This document shows, piece after piece, positions 44,814-57,200 of a DNA stretch of 64,000 bases (positions are counted from its first letter, which is position 1; each line of letters opens with the position of its first letter). Source of the stretch: Macrostomum hystrix (lineage: Eukaryota > Platyhelminthes > Macrostomidae); the NCBI GenBank assembly GCA_950097015.1, contig CATNEN010000011.1, forward strand, positions 4,864,501 through 4,928,500, given 5' to 3'. Position numbers and translations under genes: made by a program. A model generated the notes under the pieces. It had not been told where the DNA came from, did no database searches, and was given only the letters and a program-made list of their open reading frames with translations.

Positions 44814-45048
44814 AATTTTGCTTTTGAGCCGAGATACGAGTTCCAGACCTCTAAATTTGGAGTTTGAAGAACAATGGCACATGACAACTTACGAGATAAT
44901 AACTACATAAGTTTAAGTAAAATATATTGTAAACATTTATAATGATTTATTATGTAATTTGTTATAAATAACAATAAAATAACTACGACAGTAATAATAT
45001 GGTAAAGATCGCAGTGATAAAATGTTGATTAAAATATAGATATAGAAC

Positions 45049-45054
45049 TTTATT
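45049..45054 (-). terminator. Polyadenylation signal of the F-box/LRR gene
   Basis: AATAAA on the minus strand, about 92 bp beyond the stop codon at 45146. Confidence 0.6.
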
Positions 45055-45145
45055 CAATCAAAGAAGAGACAAATCAGAGAACAGCTGCATTTATATATGA
45101 ATTGGTTTTGGTTTGGTTTCCAAGCAAATCTGGTATCTGACGCAG

Positions 45146-48100
45146 TTAAGCAGAATTCAAGCGCAGGCGCTGCAGACTTGGAAATTTTGAAGCCAAACTA
45201 GAGTAACACTGGTTGTCAATATTAACAACGGCGTTTAGACGCAGGTCAAAGATGCCAGACGACTGTTTTAGGCGCTGAATGAAGTCGCCAGCATTGACTC
45301 CCCGGCCGGCTGTGAACGCAATGCGAACCCTGGATAGGCTGGCACAGCTGGCTAGAGTGGAAGCCAGACAACTGGAGGTGACACCAAACTGGTTGCCATG
45401 GTGACCATTGACAACGCCGATGTCACTGCTGCCACTGCTACTGCTGCAGAGGCCGCTTAGTGTTAGGCGACGCAGATTTTGACACGAGCCCAAGTTGATG
45501 AGGCCGGAGTCTGTGATTTGGCTGCAGCTGAAGTTCAGGGAGGTTCAGAGTTTTGAGTCCTTGTGCAAAAACACGCGTAAAAACTGACTTAATCTCATCC
45601 ATCTGAAATACCAACTGATTTATCTTATGCTTATTTTATAATGAAATTCCAGCTGATAAATAACACATTTGTAACTCATTTGTAACCTCATCACGTTAAT
45701 CCATCAAATCTTAAGTCCCATGAGGTAAATCTAATAATTGGATAATCCCAAAAGGGCTTATCAATCCAATCAGGCTAATTCCTTCGATCTTAAATCCCAC
45801 CAATCAGGATAATCCATTCGATCTTAAATTCCACCAATCAGGCTAATCCATTCGATCTTAAATCCCACCAATCAGGATAATCCCTTAGATCTTAAATCCC
45901 AATTATCAGGCTAATCCCTTAGATCTTAAACCCCAATTATCAGACTAATTCCTTCGATCTAAAATCCTATTAATAATATTAATATTAATCCTAAAACCTT
46001 AATTAAATTTTATAATCTGCAACTTCATAAAAAATCCCACCATTCTGAAACTCCATTCCGTATTATTTATGCATAAACTCACGCAGCCAATCGCAGAGTC
46101 TCCAGCAGAGGGCAGTGCTCAGCTAGAGCAGTCAGCAGGTCATCCGAGATTGCATCGCATTGGTCAGAGAACTTCAAACGAACATGCCGCAGCTCGGTCA
46201 GGTGGGCGATTAACGAAGCGAACGAATTCGGGCCGGGTTTGCCGCAGTCTTGCAGAGTCAGGCTGCTCAAATTTGAGCACCCTGATAGGCCGTCTAAGCC
46301 GTCTTGATCATCCCAGGCGTCGAAACCCTGATCTCCCTGAGGAGATGTATGGGATTTTGTGGATTAAGTTACATTTGGGAAGGGAATTTGAAGGACGGGG
46401 TAACAGTGATTTACTTGGGATTAGGAAGGGAGCTCAAATATTATGATTTTAGGGTTTTAGTTGAGATTGGGAAGCCACATCAAAAAATGCAATTTAAGGG
46501 ATTTAGTTGGGATTGGGAAGCCAATTCAAAGGAATGGGAACTTAGGGATTTAGTTAGGATTGGGAAGCCAATTCAAATGAATGGGAACTTAGGGATTCAG
46601 TTGGGATTGGGAAGCCAATTCAAATGAATGGGAACTTAGGGATTTAGTTGGGATTGGGAAGCCAATTCAAAGAATGGGAACTTAGGGATTTAGTTGGGAT
46701 TGGGAAGCCAATTCAAAGAATGGGAACTTAGGGATTTAGTTAGGATTGGGAAGCCAATTCAAATGAATGGGAACTTAGGGATTTAGTTGGGATTGGGAAG
46801 CCAATTCAAATGAATGGGAACTTAGGGATTTAGTTGGGATTGGGAAGCCAATTCAAATGAATGGGAACTTAGGGATTTAGTTGGGATTGGGAAGCCAATT
46901 CAAATGAATGGGAACTTAGGGATTTAGTTGGGATTGGGAAGCCAATTCAAATGATGGGATTTAGATGGGATTGGGAAGCCAATTTAAATTATGGGATTTG
47001 AGGGATTTAGTTGGGTCTATTCAAAAATGGGAAGATTGGAACAGCGTCTCAGGAAGCCTGACCTCGATAAACTCCAGTCGCAGCTGGCGCAGGTGTGTTA
47101 CACCTCGGCCCAGTGTAGTAAAGAAGGCCGGCTTGATACCCTGCCCGATAGCCAGTCGAAGATGGCAAAGTCTATGGCAGTCTCTGAGCAGGCAGCTAAC
47201 GGCAACTGAGGAGCCGTCGCCAAGTGTAATGCCGGTACAATTCAGCAGGCACAGGGTTCGCAGATTCGGCCAGTGTCTGGCTATAGCCTGCAGGCCGAGA
47301 TCCGTCACTAGACTAGTTGGATGCACTTCAAGGTGCAGCAAGTTAGGGCACCTGCGTGTGACAGAAGCAATGCGGCTTTCAAGGCTGCGAGTACTTGAAA
47401 AATAACCCATCTGCCGCCTCCAATACCTCAAATCTGCCGCCTCCAATACCTCAAATCTGCCGCCTCCAATACCTCAAATCTGCCGCCTCCAATACCTCAA
47501 ATCTGCCGCCTCCAATACCTCAAATCTGCCGCCTCCAATACCTCAAATCTGTCATCTCTAATACCCCAAATCTGTCATCTGTAATACCCCAAATCTGTCA
47601 TCTGTAATACCCCAAATCTGTCATCTGTAATGCCCCAAATCTGTCATCTGTAATACCCCAAATCTGCCATCTGTAATACCACAAATCTGCCATCCTAATA
47701 CCCAAAATCTGCCATCTGTAATACCTCAAATCTGCCATCTGTAATTCCCCAAATCTGCCATCTGTAATACCCCAAATCTGCCATCTGTAATACTCCAAAT
47801 CTGCCATCCTAATACCCCAAATCTGCTATCCTAATTTCCCAAATCTCCCATCCGTAATACCTCAAATCTGCCATCCGTAATACCCCAAATCTACCATCTT
47901 CACTACCTAAAATCTGCCATCTCTAAACCACCAAATCTCGTACCATCTCCAACACCCCAATTCTGCCATTTCTAACATCAAATCTGCCATTTCTAACAGC
48001 CAAATCTTGTTTTTTACATCCAAATCTGCCATATACTCGCACAAGCGTATGATAGTACAAAATCACCATTTTTTAACATCCAAATTTGTCATTTATACAC

Positions 48101-48697
48101 GCAATAACTGTAACAATATACGCTCGTAATACAAATACGAATGTGTTATCATCACTTTTTTAGATTCAACTTCCATCTTTAATAATAAAATCAATGAAAT
48201 CTGTCGTTATCCATAAATTCTCACCCCTGAGTCAGGGCTAAGATGCCATTGTCGGTCAAGTCACATGGTTTGCCACGCACAGCCAGCTGGATGAGTTTAG
48301 TGCAGCGTTTTCGCTCGCCCAGATGTTTGCACACAGATTCTACTCCGCAGGCTCGCTGTTTCTCAAATAGCAAAACTAGCGACTCTAAATTTGGTGCCCC
48401 ATCCAACAGTGACATCGCAGTGTCTGGCCATCGGTCTGTGTCGCATGTCAGAGTAAAACTAACCAGCGAATTCGAACAGCTTGTTTCATTAACTCTGTGA
48501 GCTATTTGACTACAGGCACATTTTAACAGACCCCATGGCGCTCTGTTTCTCAAGTAATTTAGCCAAGCCTTGGACACTAGACTAGCAGAGTTGCACTCTG
48601 TGGCAGACAGGTGGCCAAATATGAGGTCTAGCAGTGCTGGGTGCAGCCGCTTGACTATATCTAAGGATACCTGATCAGACTGCAATTTGTACAGCAT
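45146..48697 (-). CDS. F-box/leucine-rich-repeat protein, four exons
   Basis: Exons 48697-48225, 47393-47063, 46327-46083 and 45527-45146; GT-AG sites with phases 2, 0, 2, giving 476 aa. Residues about 15-55 are an F-box (LHPALLDLIFGHLSATECNS, then KAWLNYL), which binds SKP1 in SCF ubiquitin ligases. The rest is made of cysteine-containing LRRs: CPNLLHLEVHP, WPNLRTLCLLNC, CSNLSSLTLQDC, CPLLETLRLAACSQITDSGL (across the last junction), CQNLRRLTLSGL and so on, which usually recruit the substrate. This places it in the FBXL class; substrate and orthologue are not identified. AATAAA follows the stop. Each intron is filled by a different minisatellite. The acceptor of exon 4 (CTTCAG|C at 45527) was chosen because it restores the LRR register; a stronger-looking acceptor about 70 bp upstream leads to a stop in the required phase. 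Confidence 0.88.
45735..45965. repeat. 34-bp minisatellite in intron 3 of the F-box gene
   Basis: About six units with AATCCCACCAATCAGGCTAA followed by TCCATTCGATCTTA. Confidence 0.9.
46440..47000. repeat. 46/47-bp minisatellite in intron 2 of the F-box gene
   Basis: About eleven units with GGGATTTAGTTGGGATTGGG, AAGCCAATTCAAATGAATGG and GAACTTA. Confidence 0.96.
47400..48010. repeat. 23-bp minisatellite in intron 1 of the F-box gene
   Basis: About 26 units of CAAATCTGCCATCTGTAATA plus CCC; the end next to the acceptor uses CAAATCTGCCGCCTCCAATA. It stops a few bases before the 3' splice site at 47394. Confidence 0.96.
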
Positions 48698-49380
48698 GCA
48701 AAATCATTTTTGTAATAAATGTATTTACTTTATAATCTTGAATTTTAATAAGCACATCCAATATACCTAATAATGGCAACGATAAATTATGAAATAACAA
48801 ATAATATTATCATTTTTAAGTGATTACACTCTCCACAGTTGGACAAGATATGCAGTCAATAGTACAGAAGTTCAGTCCATGGACTGGGAGGATGCCACAC
48901 TCAAGCCATGTCAGAGCACATCCATGCATTTGTGTGATTATTCCCATTTTTTATTTACCCTCTAGCCAATCCTGTGTGCAAACATAAATTATGCTAATTG
49001 TGTGTGAAGGGTTTTTGCTTTAACCCTCTCATATGCCTCCTCCATGTGTTGTCGTTATATTTGGCTGCCTGCCCCATTCTTGCTCCTCCACTGCCTGTTT
49101 CCACTCCACTGCTTGTTCTGCTGGTTTTCCCTACACTGTGTGTTCTGCTCCCTGCCATAGATGCCAATTGTGTTTGCCATAAGCCATAGACTCCATTGTC
49201 ACTGCCATTAACCATAGAAGCCATTACCATAGACTCCACTGCCATAGACCTTGCCACTGCCAACTTTAGTCACCCAGCCATAATAAGTTCATTATATTCC
49301 CAAAGAAACCTGATAATGTTTAATGTGGAAATATCCACATATTTAGTAAATGTTTATGCATAGCTACTATGTCTCTTAGG
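48698..49380. other. 5' flank of the F-box gene
   Basis: Holds a SINE A fragment and a degenerate CCATAGA/GCCATT repeat near 49150-49260. No other gene was recognised. Confidence 0.4.
48868..48905 (+). mobile_element. SINE family A fragment
   Basis: AGTTCAGTCCATGGACTGGG followed by AGGATGCCACAC. Confidence 0.6.
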
Positions 49381-49383
49381 GTG

Positions 49384-49790
49384 GATAGATATGGACGGAT
49401 AGCTCAGACAGTAAGGTGTCGGACTCTGGATCAGATGGTCCTGGGTTCGACTCCCGACCTAGTCTAGAACTATTTGTGCAGCCTTTGGCAAGCTGCTTTG
49501 CCCTGATGTGCACACAGTCTACTCAGCTGCAAATGAGCACCGACATTTCGTCGGGTAATAATAATTCCGGCTGGCGTGGAATAAAGCTGTTTCTGAGCAG
49601 CAAATCAGTGGGGTTTGGATGCTGCCGATATGTTTGGAAAAAATAAATTCCATTGCTGACAAGCGGCTGTCAACCGGTGTCCAAGAGAGCCAGGGAGTAC
49701 AATAGGTGTGCAGTCCCCACCTGCTAGTGTGCCTGACAAACAACACCTGCACTGGCCCTTGGGTCTATTGTCAATTATTATTATATATGT
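49384..49790 (+). mobile_element. tRNA-derived SINE, family C
   Basis: The head has GGATAGCTCAGACAGTAAGG (A box) and GGTCCTGGGTTCGACTCCCG (B box) at pol III spacing. About 300 bp of body follows and the element ends in an ATT repeat (CAATTATTATTATAT). The stems are too poorly paired for a functional tRNA. Confidence 0.75.
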
Positions 49791-49984
49791 CTCTTAAATG
49801 TGGAAAATAATGGGGAATGGCATAAAATTTAAAGTGAGCTGTTAATACTGGCATAAAATGGGGTAAATGCTTGATTTACCCAGGAATTAGTCCCTGTATA
49901 CATAGGTACAGCCTCCTGAATATGGCACCCACAAATGTAGGCAATAAACAGCCTGTTGAACTAAAGCATATTGCTAAATGATTC

Positions 49985-50070
49985 AATAGAGAAACTGTTT
50001 AAGTTGAGTCAGGAATCTAACTCCTGATCTTAAAATTTTGAGTCCAACACTATAAGTGACTAGGCTATAA
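49985..50070 (-). mobile_element. SINE family A, decayed remnant
   Basis: AGTCAGGAATCTAACTCCTG, GAGTCCAACACT and GACTAGGCTATA match the tRNA-like end of the 44674 copy with many changes. Confidence 0.45.
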
Positions 50071-50099
50071 TCCCTACAATATATATATAAATATACTTC

Positions 50100-53000
50100 A
50101 TAAATATATCATAGTGAGACAAAATATAAAAATTATACCTGCCATGCATTGAAAAGAGGCATAATATAAGTAGTTGTTTTAAATAATTACGAGCTGGAAA
50201 AGCTGGGCCAGCAGTAGAATGAGAAGGAGATGGAGCTGGAAGACCAGCAGGTCACTGAGGATGCTATCTATCAAGCCAACTACATTGCAGCTTGTGGCAA
50301 TGGTGGGTTTATAGAGGGTGTCCTGTCCTACTGTAAATGAAATTACTTGAATATTTGTTCTTTCATGTTTTAACTCTGATTTTTAAACTATGCCTAATAT
50401 TGAAAATGATTGTAGCAACTAGCTTTTTACTTAAATTTTGTCTAGTCAATATTAATTTTTCAGCAATGCTAATGTGGCTTCCCCTATTTGCTAAGTGACT
50501 TTAGATTTGTTAATGACTCTCTATATTTGCCTACCTAGTGTTCATCATCCATTGATTTCATTTTAGGCAATGTTGTCCTATGTTAATCAGCTTGTACATT
50601 TATGGTTTGTTGTGATATAATGTGCATCATAAGTTACATTTCTTTTCAAAAGTTAAAAGTCAAAAGTTACTATATTAGCATATACAGCTTTTCTTTCTTT
50701 AGTTTTTTAAGAAATGGCAATGTTGCATACTTTTATAGCAAAATAAATTTACAAAAGCAAATTGATGCACAGCTCATAAATTAGATTTCAATCACATATA
50801 GTTCTAGTGTTCCAGTATTAATTGGCAATAAAGTCATAAGAGTTTAGAATCAAAAGCTTTTTATTTTAACAGAACATTATGGAAAGAACTTTTAATTTTT
50901 TGTTTTGCCAAGAAAAGGGGCGCAAAAAAATTTGAAGCTTAGAAATTTTTAGCACAATAGAGTAGGACCACTGATGACAATAAAATAATTAATAATACTC
51001 GTATATTGACAATTATTATAGTATTAGCGAAGCGAAGCATACATTTTTGGCCCTGTCTCACTTGGCTATAAAAAATAATGTCATTTGAGCTACTCATAGT
51101 ACATTGCACATGACATAGGGTAATGTATCATCAACCAAACAAGAATGTGTATTTTTTTTACTTCGAACCTAAGCTACAGATTTTCTATTTAAGATATGAT
51201 GATAAATCAAAAGCCAAGTTATAGAAAACAGTTACATCTTTCTAAAAAGTATCTGCTTATTGCCATTTTATCAAATAGAAAAGAGTTATTCCTGCGTTTT
51301 ATCTAAAACCGAACAATGATTTTCATGTAGGGGCCTATCTTCAAACCAAACAGAGAATTTGATGTTTGGTTTTACAATTTGAGTGAGTGGTTTAATCTTA
51401 TTTTAAGGAGTGAACTATCATGAATTTTGTAATTTGAAAGCATTTTTCATGCTCTATAAATAACTACATTTATGGTCATTTAATTGGCAAGCAACCACAT
51501 ACAATCTTCGTCTAAAGTACATACTAAAAAATGTTATAAAGTATGCTTTTGCAATAAAAATTTCTATTGAAACATCAATAGGGCCTATCTTTCTTTCCTC
51601 TTAATGCTTCATTGCACATCATGCCTCAGCTTGTAGATAATTTCTTCAACTTTCAAATTAGTTGTTCTGTAAAACACAATAGCTTGTTTCTGTCTTGCAC
51701 GAGACCAAGGAAGGAGTCAAAATTCTTGTACAGTTTTGAAGATACACTGTTCGGTTGATGATACATTACCCTAACACAAATGTGCCCTTCTATTGTCATG
51801 TCATGATTTGCAATATTTGCATGTTGCATTTGTCTGTTCATTGTGCCTACCTAACGCTTTTATCTGTGCTTTTTTATCTGCATTACTGCCTTTAAATCAA
51901 TAAATTGTTTGAATTATGCATCATCAAATATTCAAATCGCATCACATTCATAATTAAAATGAGCAATGAACAAATAGTCAAGATTGTCATCATCGTATGA
52001 CATTTTAGAATATGACAATTTGATCTGTACCCGGTTAGGCCATTGGCCATAAAGCTTTACTGATTATTAACTTATCAACAGAATCAAAATGTTATAGCTT
52101 TTCAACACTTAAACTCCTTTTCTTTTTTTCACGTGGGGCACAGCCGCACAGAACATATAACATGAGGAACAGTGTGATTTCTTTTTGGTGCATAGGCCAC
52201 AAAGTGGTTTAGTGTTGACAACTTATAATTTTTTTCTGGTGCACAGTGCACACTCTGCCACCTTCCTGACTATGGCTTGCCATGGCTTAAAAGAATCAAT
52301 AAACTTATCAGTTAAGCTATTAAACATCCATTACATAGGCATAGACCATAAGCCCAATCTCACACGTTTAATTATTTTTTACTGTTTTTGTCTGCTTAAA
52401 AGGAACTAATAAATACTTTAATGTACGCTCTTATGGAGTATAATAAATAATCCCTGCCAAAAACAAAAAATATATATGGATTTCACAGAAGCTCTAACTG
52501 ACATACAGCCAGCCTGACTACGTAGTTTAGTTAGGTCATAACATAAAACTCAAATTTAACGTCACAATTGTTCTTAAAATAGTTCCGTGAACATTGAGTC
52601 CATTAAAACGACGCATACTAATTAAAGGAAATATTTTTGTTAGATTATGTATTAATTTGTGTTACTTTTTGTGTTTCTGTTACTGTGAAATTTTTGAAAA
52701 AAAAAATTTTTTGAAATTAAAAATTTAAAACACAAATATTCATCAAAATCTGTGGAAAGCCCATAGTGATCTTTACTCAAAATTACAAATTACAAATCGT
52801 ATATAAGATCTATGGGAAAGCCCACGAATAGGGCATTGTGCTTTTGCCGGTTCGAATTCGTTTACAATTTAACGTGAAACCCTGTTTAAATAAGGTTCTT
52901 TTGCAAACATTAGAATCATGAAGCTATTAAAATCAGAAAGCGTCGACTCAATGAAACAATAAGAATAAATTATGTATCCGGTTTTTACTTGGTTAACTGT

Positions 53001-53980
53001 CTAACCAGTCATAATATAACACGCGTATTCATATATTTTTATTGATGCAAGGTCTTCATAAATTGCGAATCAACTGCAAGAAAGCCCCGAGTGCAGACAG
53101 TCTGGAACAGTCTATCATCCAGACGAATTGAACATTTCAATCGTGCATAATTGTCAGTTTCGCCGCAATCTAAATAAATGTATGAGAGGAGGCGGCTGGA
53201 ATTCTCAAAGGATCGGCCGACCCAACCAGAACTCGGAATAAGGTTATCTTTCTTTCCACAAACTGCTGACTCAGTTAACTTAGTTTTTCCCTCTTGCAAA
53301 CCATGGTTACCATGCACGCAGCTGCTCTTCTCGCTCCCTCTTTTTCTAGTCTCTCCCTGTTGCACTCGCCACCAGAAAATTTAATCTCTCGAAACTAGGC
53401 CCATGCACTCTATATGCCATGAAACTCTCTCTCTCTCTATTGGGTGATTTCAAGAACGTCCCATGCATGACGGTATTGAGTTCCAGAAATCGAGCTTGGC
53501 TGTTGGCTGAGCACAGAGCATAAAATACAGTAAGGCCTGCTGTGAGAAAATAAATTCTTCATCAATAATTCATAATAGAAATGTACAGTACTATACCTCA
53601 CGCGTACTGGTTTTCTACTCGTACTTTCTTTAATAATTTTTATTTTAAGCATCTGCTTTTGACAAGCTCCTTTTTTCTTTTATTGATACTTCCTTTATAT
53701 AAGCTCAGATTCTTCCTGTGTACTTTTCCTGTTAAAATAAAAAATGTAATTTTTGTTCGGGCTAATTATTACCCATATGATCCTCTATTGGTGTACGCGT
53801 AGAGGATTCTTCTGAGCTTTGAATGTTATACTTTATGTAGAGGTGAGCGATTTGAATACTGCTTGATTTACGATCTAGCTTGAGTTGCTTGAGATTAGTA
53901 CACACGGCACATCATACACTGTATGTGGCTAGCAAGGATTGTTCAGTGTATGTAACCTTCATTGATAAGTTGCTTAATAA
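50100..53980. other. Gene-poor AT-rich region
   Basis: No exon chain or array was recognised. At 50205-50339 a short frame (interrupted by TAG) reads a charged helical stretch ending GGFIEGVLSYCK, perhaps a pseudogene scrap. A minus-strand ORF at 53039-53365 (108 aa) has no recognisable features. Confidence 0.4.
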
Positions 53981-54269
53981 TGACGTGCCGGGGTTTGAGC
54001 CGTGAATGAACCGTGAACTGTGTTAAGCAAGTGAACTGTGGTAGATCTGCAGGCCTGCGCGCCAACCGCACTCTGACCCAATGTACGCAGCCTGAATATT
54101 GATTATTGATGTACTCAACACCTGTTGACTTTTAAGCCTTGTTGACTCGTCTACTTATATATATATGCAAGTGTATCGTGAAACATCGTGACTAATAAAC
54201 TAAATTCGCTACTAACCCAAACCAAGCCTACGGGCAGTCTTGCCTTATACTCCTGAGCACGGCTTGACA
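53981..54269 (+). repeat. 5' LTR
   Basis: Begins TGACGTGCC and ends GGCTTGACA, with the TG...CA ends of LTRs. It contains a TATA stretch and AATAAA. Confidence 0.95.
54156..54199 (+). promoter_or_regulatory. LTR promoter/polyadenylation signals
   Basis: TATATATATAT at 54156-54166 is a likely TATA box; AATAAA at 54194-54199 is a likely polyadenylation signal. Both are repeated in the 3' LTR at the corresponding places. Confidence 0.6.
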
Positions 54270-57200
54270 ATGGCATCGCAAGCATCTGAACTAAACCTGG
54301 AAGATCCAGACACAGCCGAAGCCTGGCTGCTCAGTTTCGCGGCCGCTGCACGGACCAAGAAACTGAAGGATTCGGAAGAGGAACACCAGATCACTGATCT
54401 ATTCCTCTCGAGGGCAGGCCTCAAGGCACTGAGAACCCTGACCCTCATGGCTGCCCCAGACAGCCTGGAGACCAAAACATTCGCACAGATCCGCGACATC
54501 ATCGATGCAACCATTCGGCCCAAGCGGCGCCTCACCATTGCCGAGAGGGTGAAATTCCTCTCCCTCAGGCAGGATCCGAGCGAAGGCGTCGCATCGTACT
54601 ACCGCCGGCTCCGAGCAGCTGCTGCCTCGTGCAGTTTTGAGAAGCTAGGCTCGAAACAGACCTGTGAGGACGAACTCATCACCATGAGGCTCGTGGACGG
54701 TCTTGCCTCCGTGGACCACAAGCGCAGACTGCTGGAGAGGATGCAGGGCATCGACATGCTGCTGACCGATGTGCTGCAAGAGCTTGAGCAGTTGGAGCAG
54801 ATTCGCTACTACAACGCCGGCACCGGGCCCACCGTCACCACCGAGTCAAGCATCGCCTATGCAGGTCGGCGCGCCGCACCTCCACAGCTTCCTCCGGACA
54901 CCAGATCGCCGAGGCACACAACCAGGACGAAGTGCCAATACTGTGGCGGTTCGCACCAGCAGGGCTCATGCCCCGCCTTCGGCAAAAGGTGCACCACCTG
55001 CAACAAGAAAAACCACTACGCAGCCGTTTGCAGGTCCCGCACTGTGCACTTGGAGACCTGGGAGGAGGACGATGATGCCGCCCCGAAGCCAGATGCCGCC
55101 AACGTCTTCGTCATCAGACCGGAGAACAAGGAGCGAAAAGGCATCTTCCGGCGCGTCAAGATCAACGGCAAAGAGCTGCAGATGCAAGTGGACACAGGCG
55201 CCGACGTAAGCCTCATTCCCAGGGGCCACTGGGAGATGCTCGGGCGTCCAGCGCTGAGGAAGTCCAAGCGAATCCTGAGGCAATTTGATGGATCAATAAT
55301 CAAGACCCTGGGCGAGTTCACAGCAACGTGGAATGATAAAGACAAGTTCCGCACTGTCGACTTGGTTGTCACTGCAGCACACAAGTCACACGGGCTGTTG
55401 GGCCTCGACAACCTGGATTGGAACTCTGAGAGGCAGACAGTCGGTGGCCAAGGCACTGCAGTACAGCACCTCAATTGCCTGAAGGGTTTCCAAGCCAGAA
55501 TCAAGCTGATCGAAGGTGCCAAGCCATTCTACTGCGCAGCCAGAGCGGTGCCGCTGCACCTGCGCGACCGCGTCAACCAAGAGCTGAAGCGCCTCCAGGC
55601 TGAAGGAATAATTGAACCAGTGACCGAAGGCGGTAGCGAGTGGGCGTCACCAATCGTCTGCGTCCTCAAACCCAACGGCAACATCAGAATTTGTGCCGAT
55701 TACAAGGCGGGGGTCAATCATCAAGTGTGCGGAGACACCTATCCAATGCCAACCGTCGAGACCATCTTCTCGGATGTCGCCGGAATGACTGACTTCGCGA
55801 CCCTCGACCTATCTGACGCGTATCTACAGATTGAACTCGAGGAGAAGAGCAGGGAAGTCACTACGATTGCGACCCCACTCGGTCTGTTTCGCTACACCCG
55901 ACTCGTGCCGGGCCTCAAGTCAGCATCCGCCATCTTTCAAAAGGCCATGGAGACTACCCTTGAGGAGGTGAACGGCAAGGTCATCTATCAAGACGATATT
56001 CTGCTCGGAGGTCGCTCCAGCGAAGATCTCAAAGCCAAAGTCGATGAAGTAATTAAGATCCTCCAGGCAGCCGGAATGAACATAAATCTCGCCAAGTCCA
56101 ACTTGGGCGCCAAGAGCGTCAAGTTCCTCGGCTACAGAATCGGTGCAGAAGGAATCTCTCCGGACCCTGGACTGGTCAGCAAGATCAAAGAAATCTCTGC
56201 ACCACGCGACCGTCGCCAGTTGGAGTCCTTCCTCGGCCTCTGCAATTTCTTCGGAAGGTTCGTCAACAATTATGCGCACATCGTCGAGCCCCTGAACCAG
56301 CTGCGCAAGAAGGGAGTGGAGTTCACTTGGACAACTGCACAGGAGGCGGCCTTCCACCAGCTAAAGAAGCTCCTGAGCTCCAGCCCGATCATCCAGCCAT
56401 ACGACCGGACAAAGGAAACAACGCTCACGACCGACGCCAGTGAGAAGGCGGTGGCCGCCGTGCTCACGCAAGAAGGTCATCCCGTCATCTACTTCAGCAG
56501 GCGGTTGACGGAGGCAGAGACACGCTACTCCAACATCGAACGGGAGGCGCTGGCGATTGTGTGGTCAATGGAGAGGTCCCGTCAGTTCCTACTGGGCAAG
56601 CGCTTCACTCTGCGAACCGACCACCGCCCTCTCGAGTTTCTGTTCGGGGCACGGCAGCAGCTCCCTAAAGTCGCCAATGCTCGCATCCTGCGCTGGGCGA
56701 TCCGCCTCATGGGATTTGACTTCGCTATTGAGTACGCCCGCGGAGTCGACATCCCGCACGCCGATGCGTTGTCTCGTCTTGACTTCGCTGACGTCCCGGA
56801 CGATCCATATGAGGCGGCACCCCAACAACACCTGGTGCATTGGGCCGGTGAAAGCGTCATCGGCTGGACTGAGCTGGCAGAGGAGACAAAGCGCGATAGA
56901 CTGCTAGCGGACATCACTCGAAGGATAGCTGGAAACCGTTGGTCGGGTTGCTCGCCTGCGGAACGGCAATTCAAAGCAATTCGACATGCGCTCACTCTAG
57001 ACGGCTCGGTGGTGTGCTACGGCGATCGCCCGGTCATTCCTGCTTCACTACGCAGTCGCGTCCTGGAATTGGTGCACAGCGGGGCGCATCCGGGCGCCAC
57101 GAGCACTCGAGCGCTGGTCCGCAACTCCGTCTGGTGGCCAGGCTACTGCGGTGACGTCGAAGGATTCGTCCGTGCCTGCCACACCTGCGCCAAGCAACGT

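Noticed and set aside
49384-49462. Functional tRNA gene
   Set aside because: A and B boxes are present but acceptor and T stems pair poorly, and a 300-bp SINE body with an ATT tail follows.
53039-53365. 108-aa minus ORF
   Set aside because: No domain, splice or compositional evidence.
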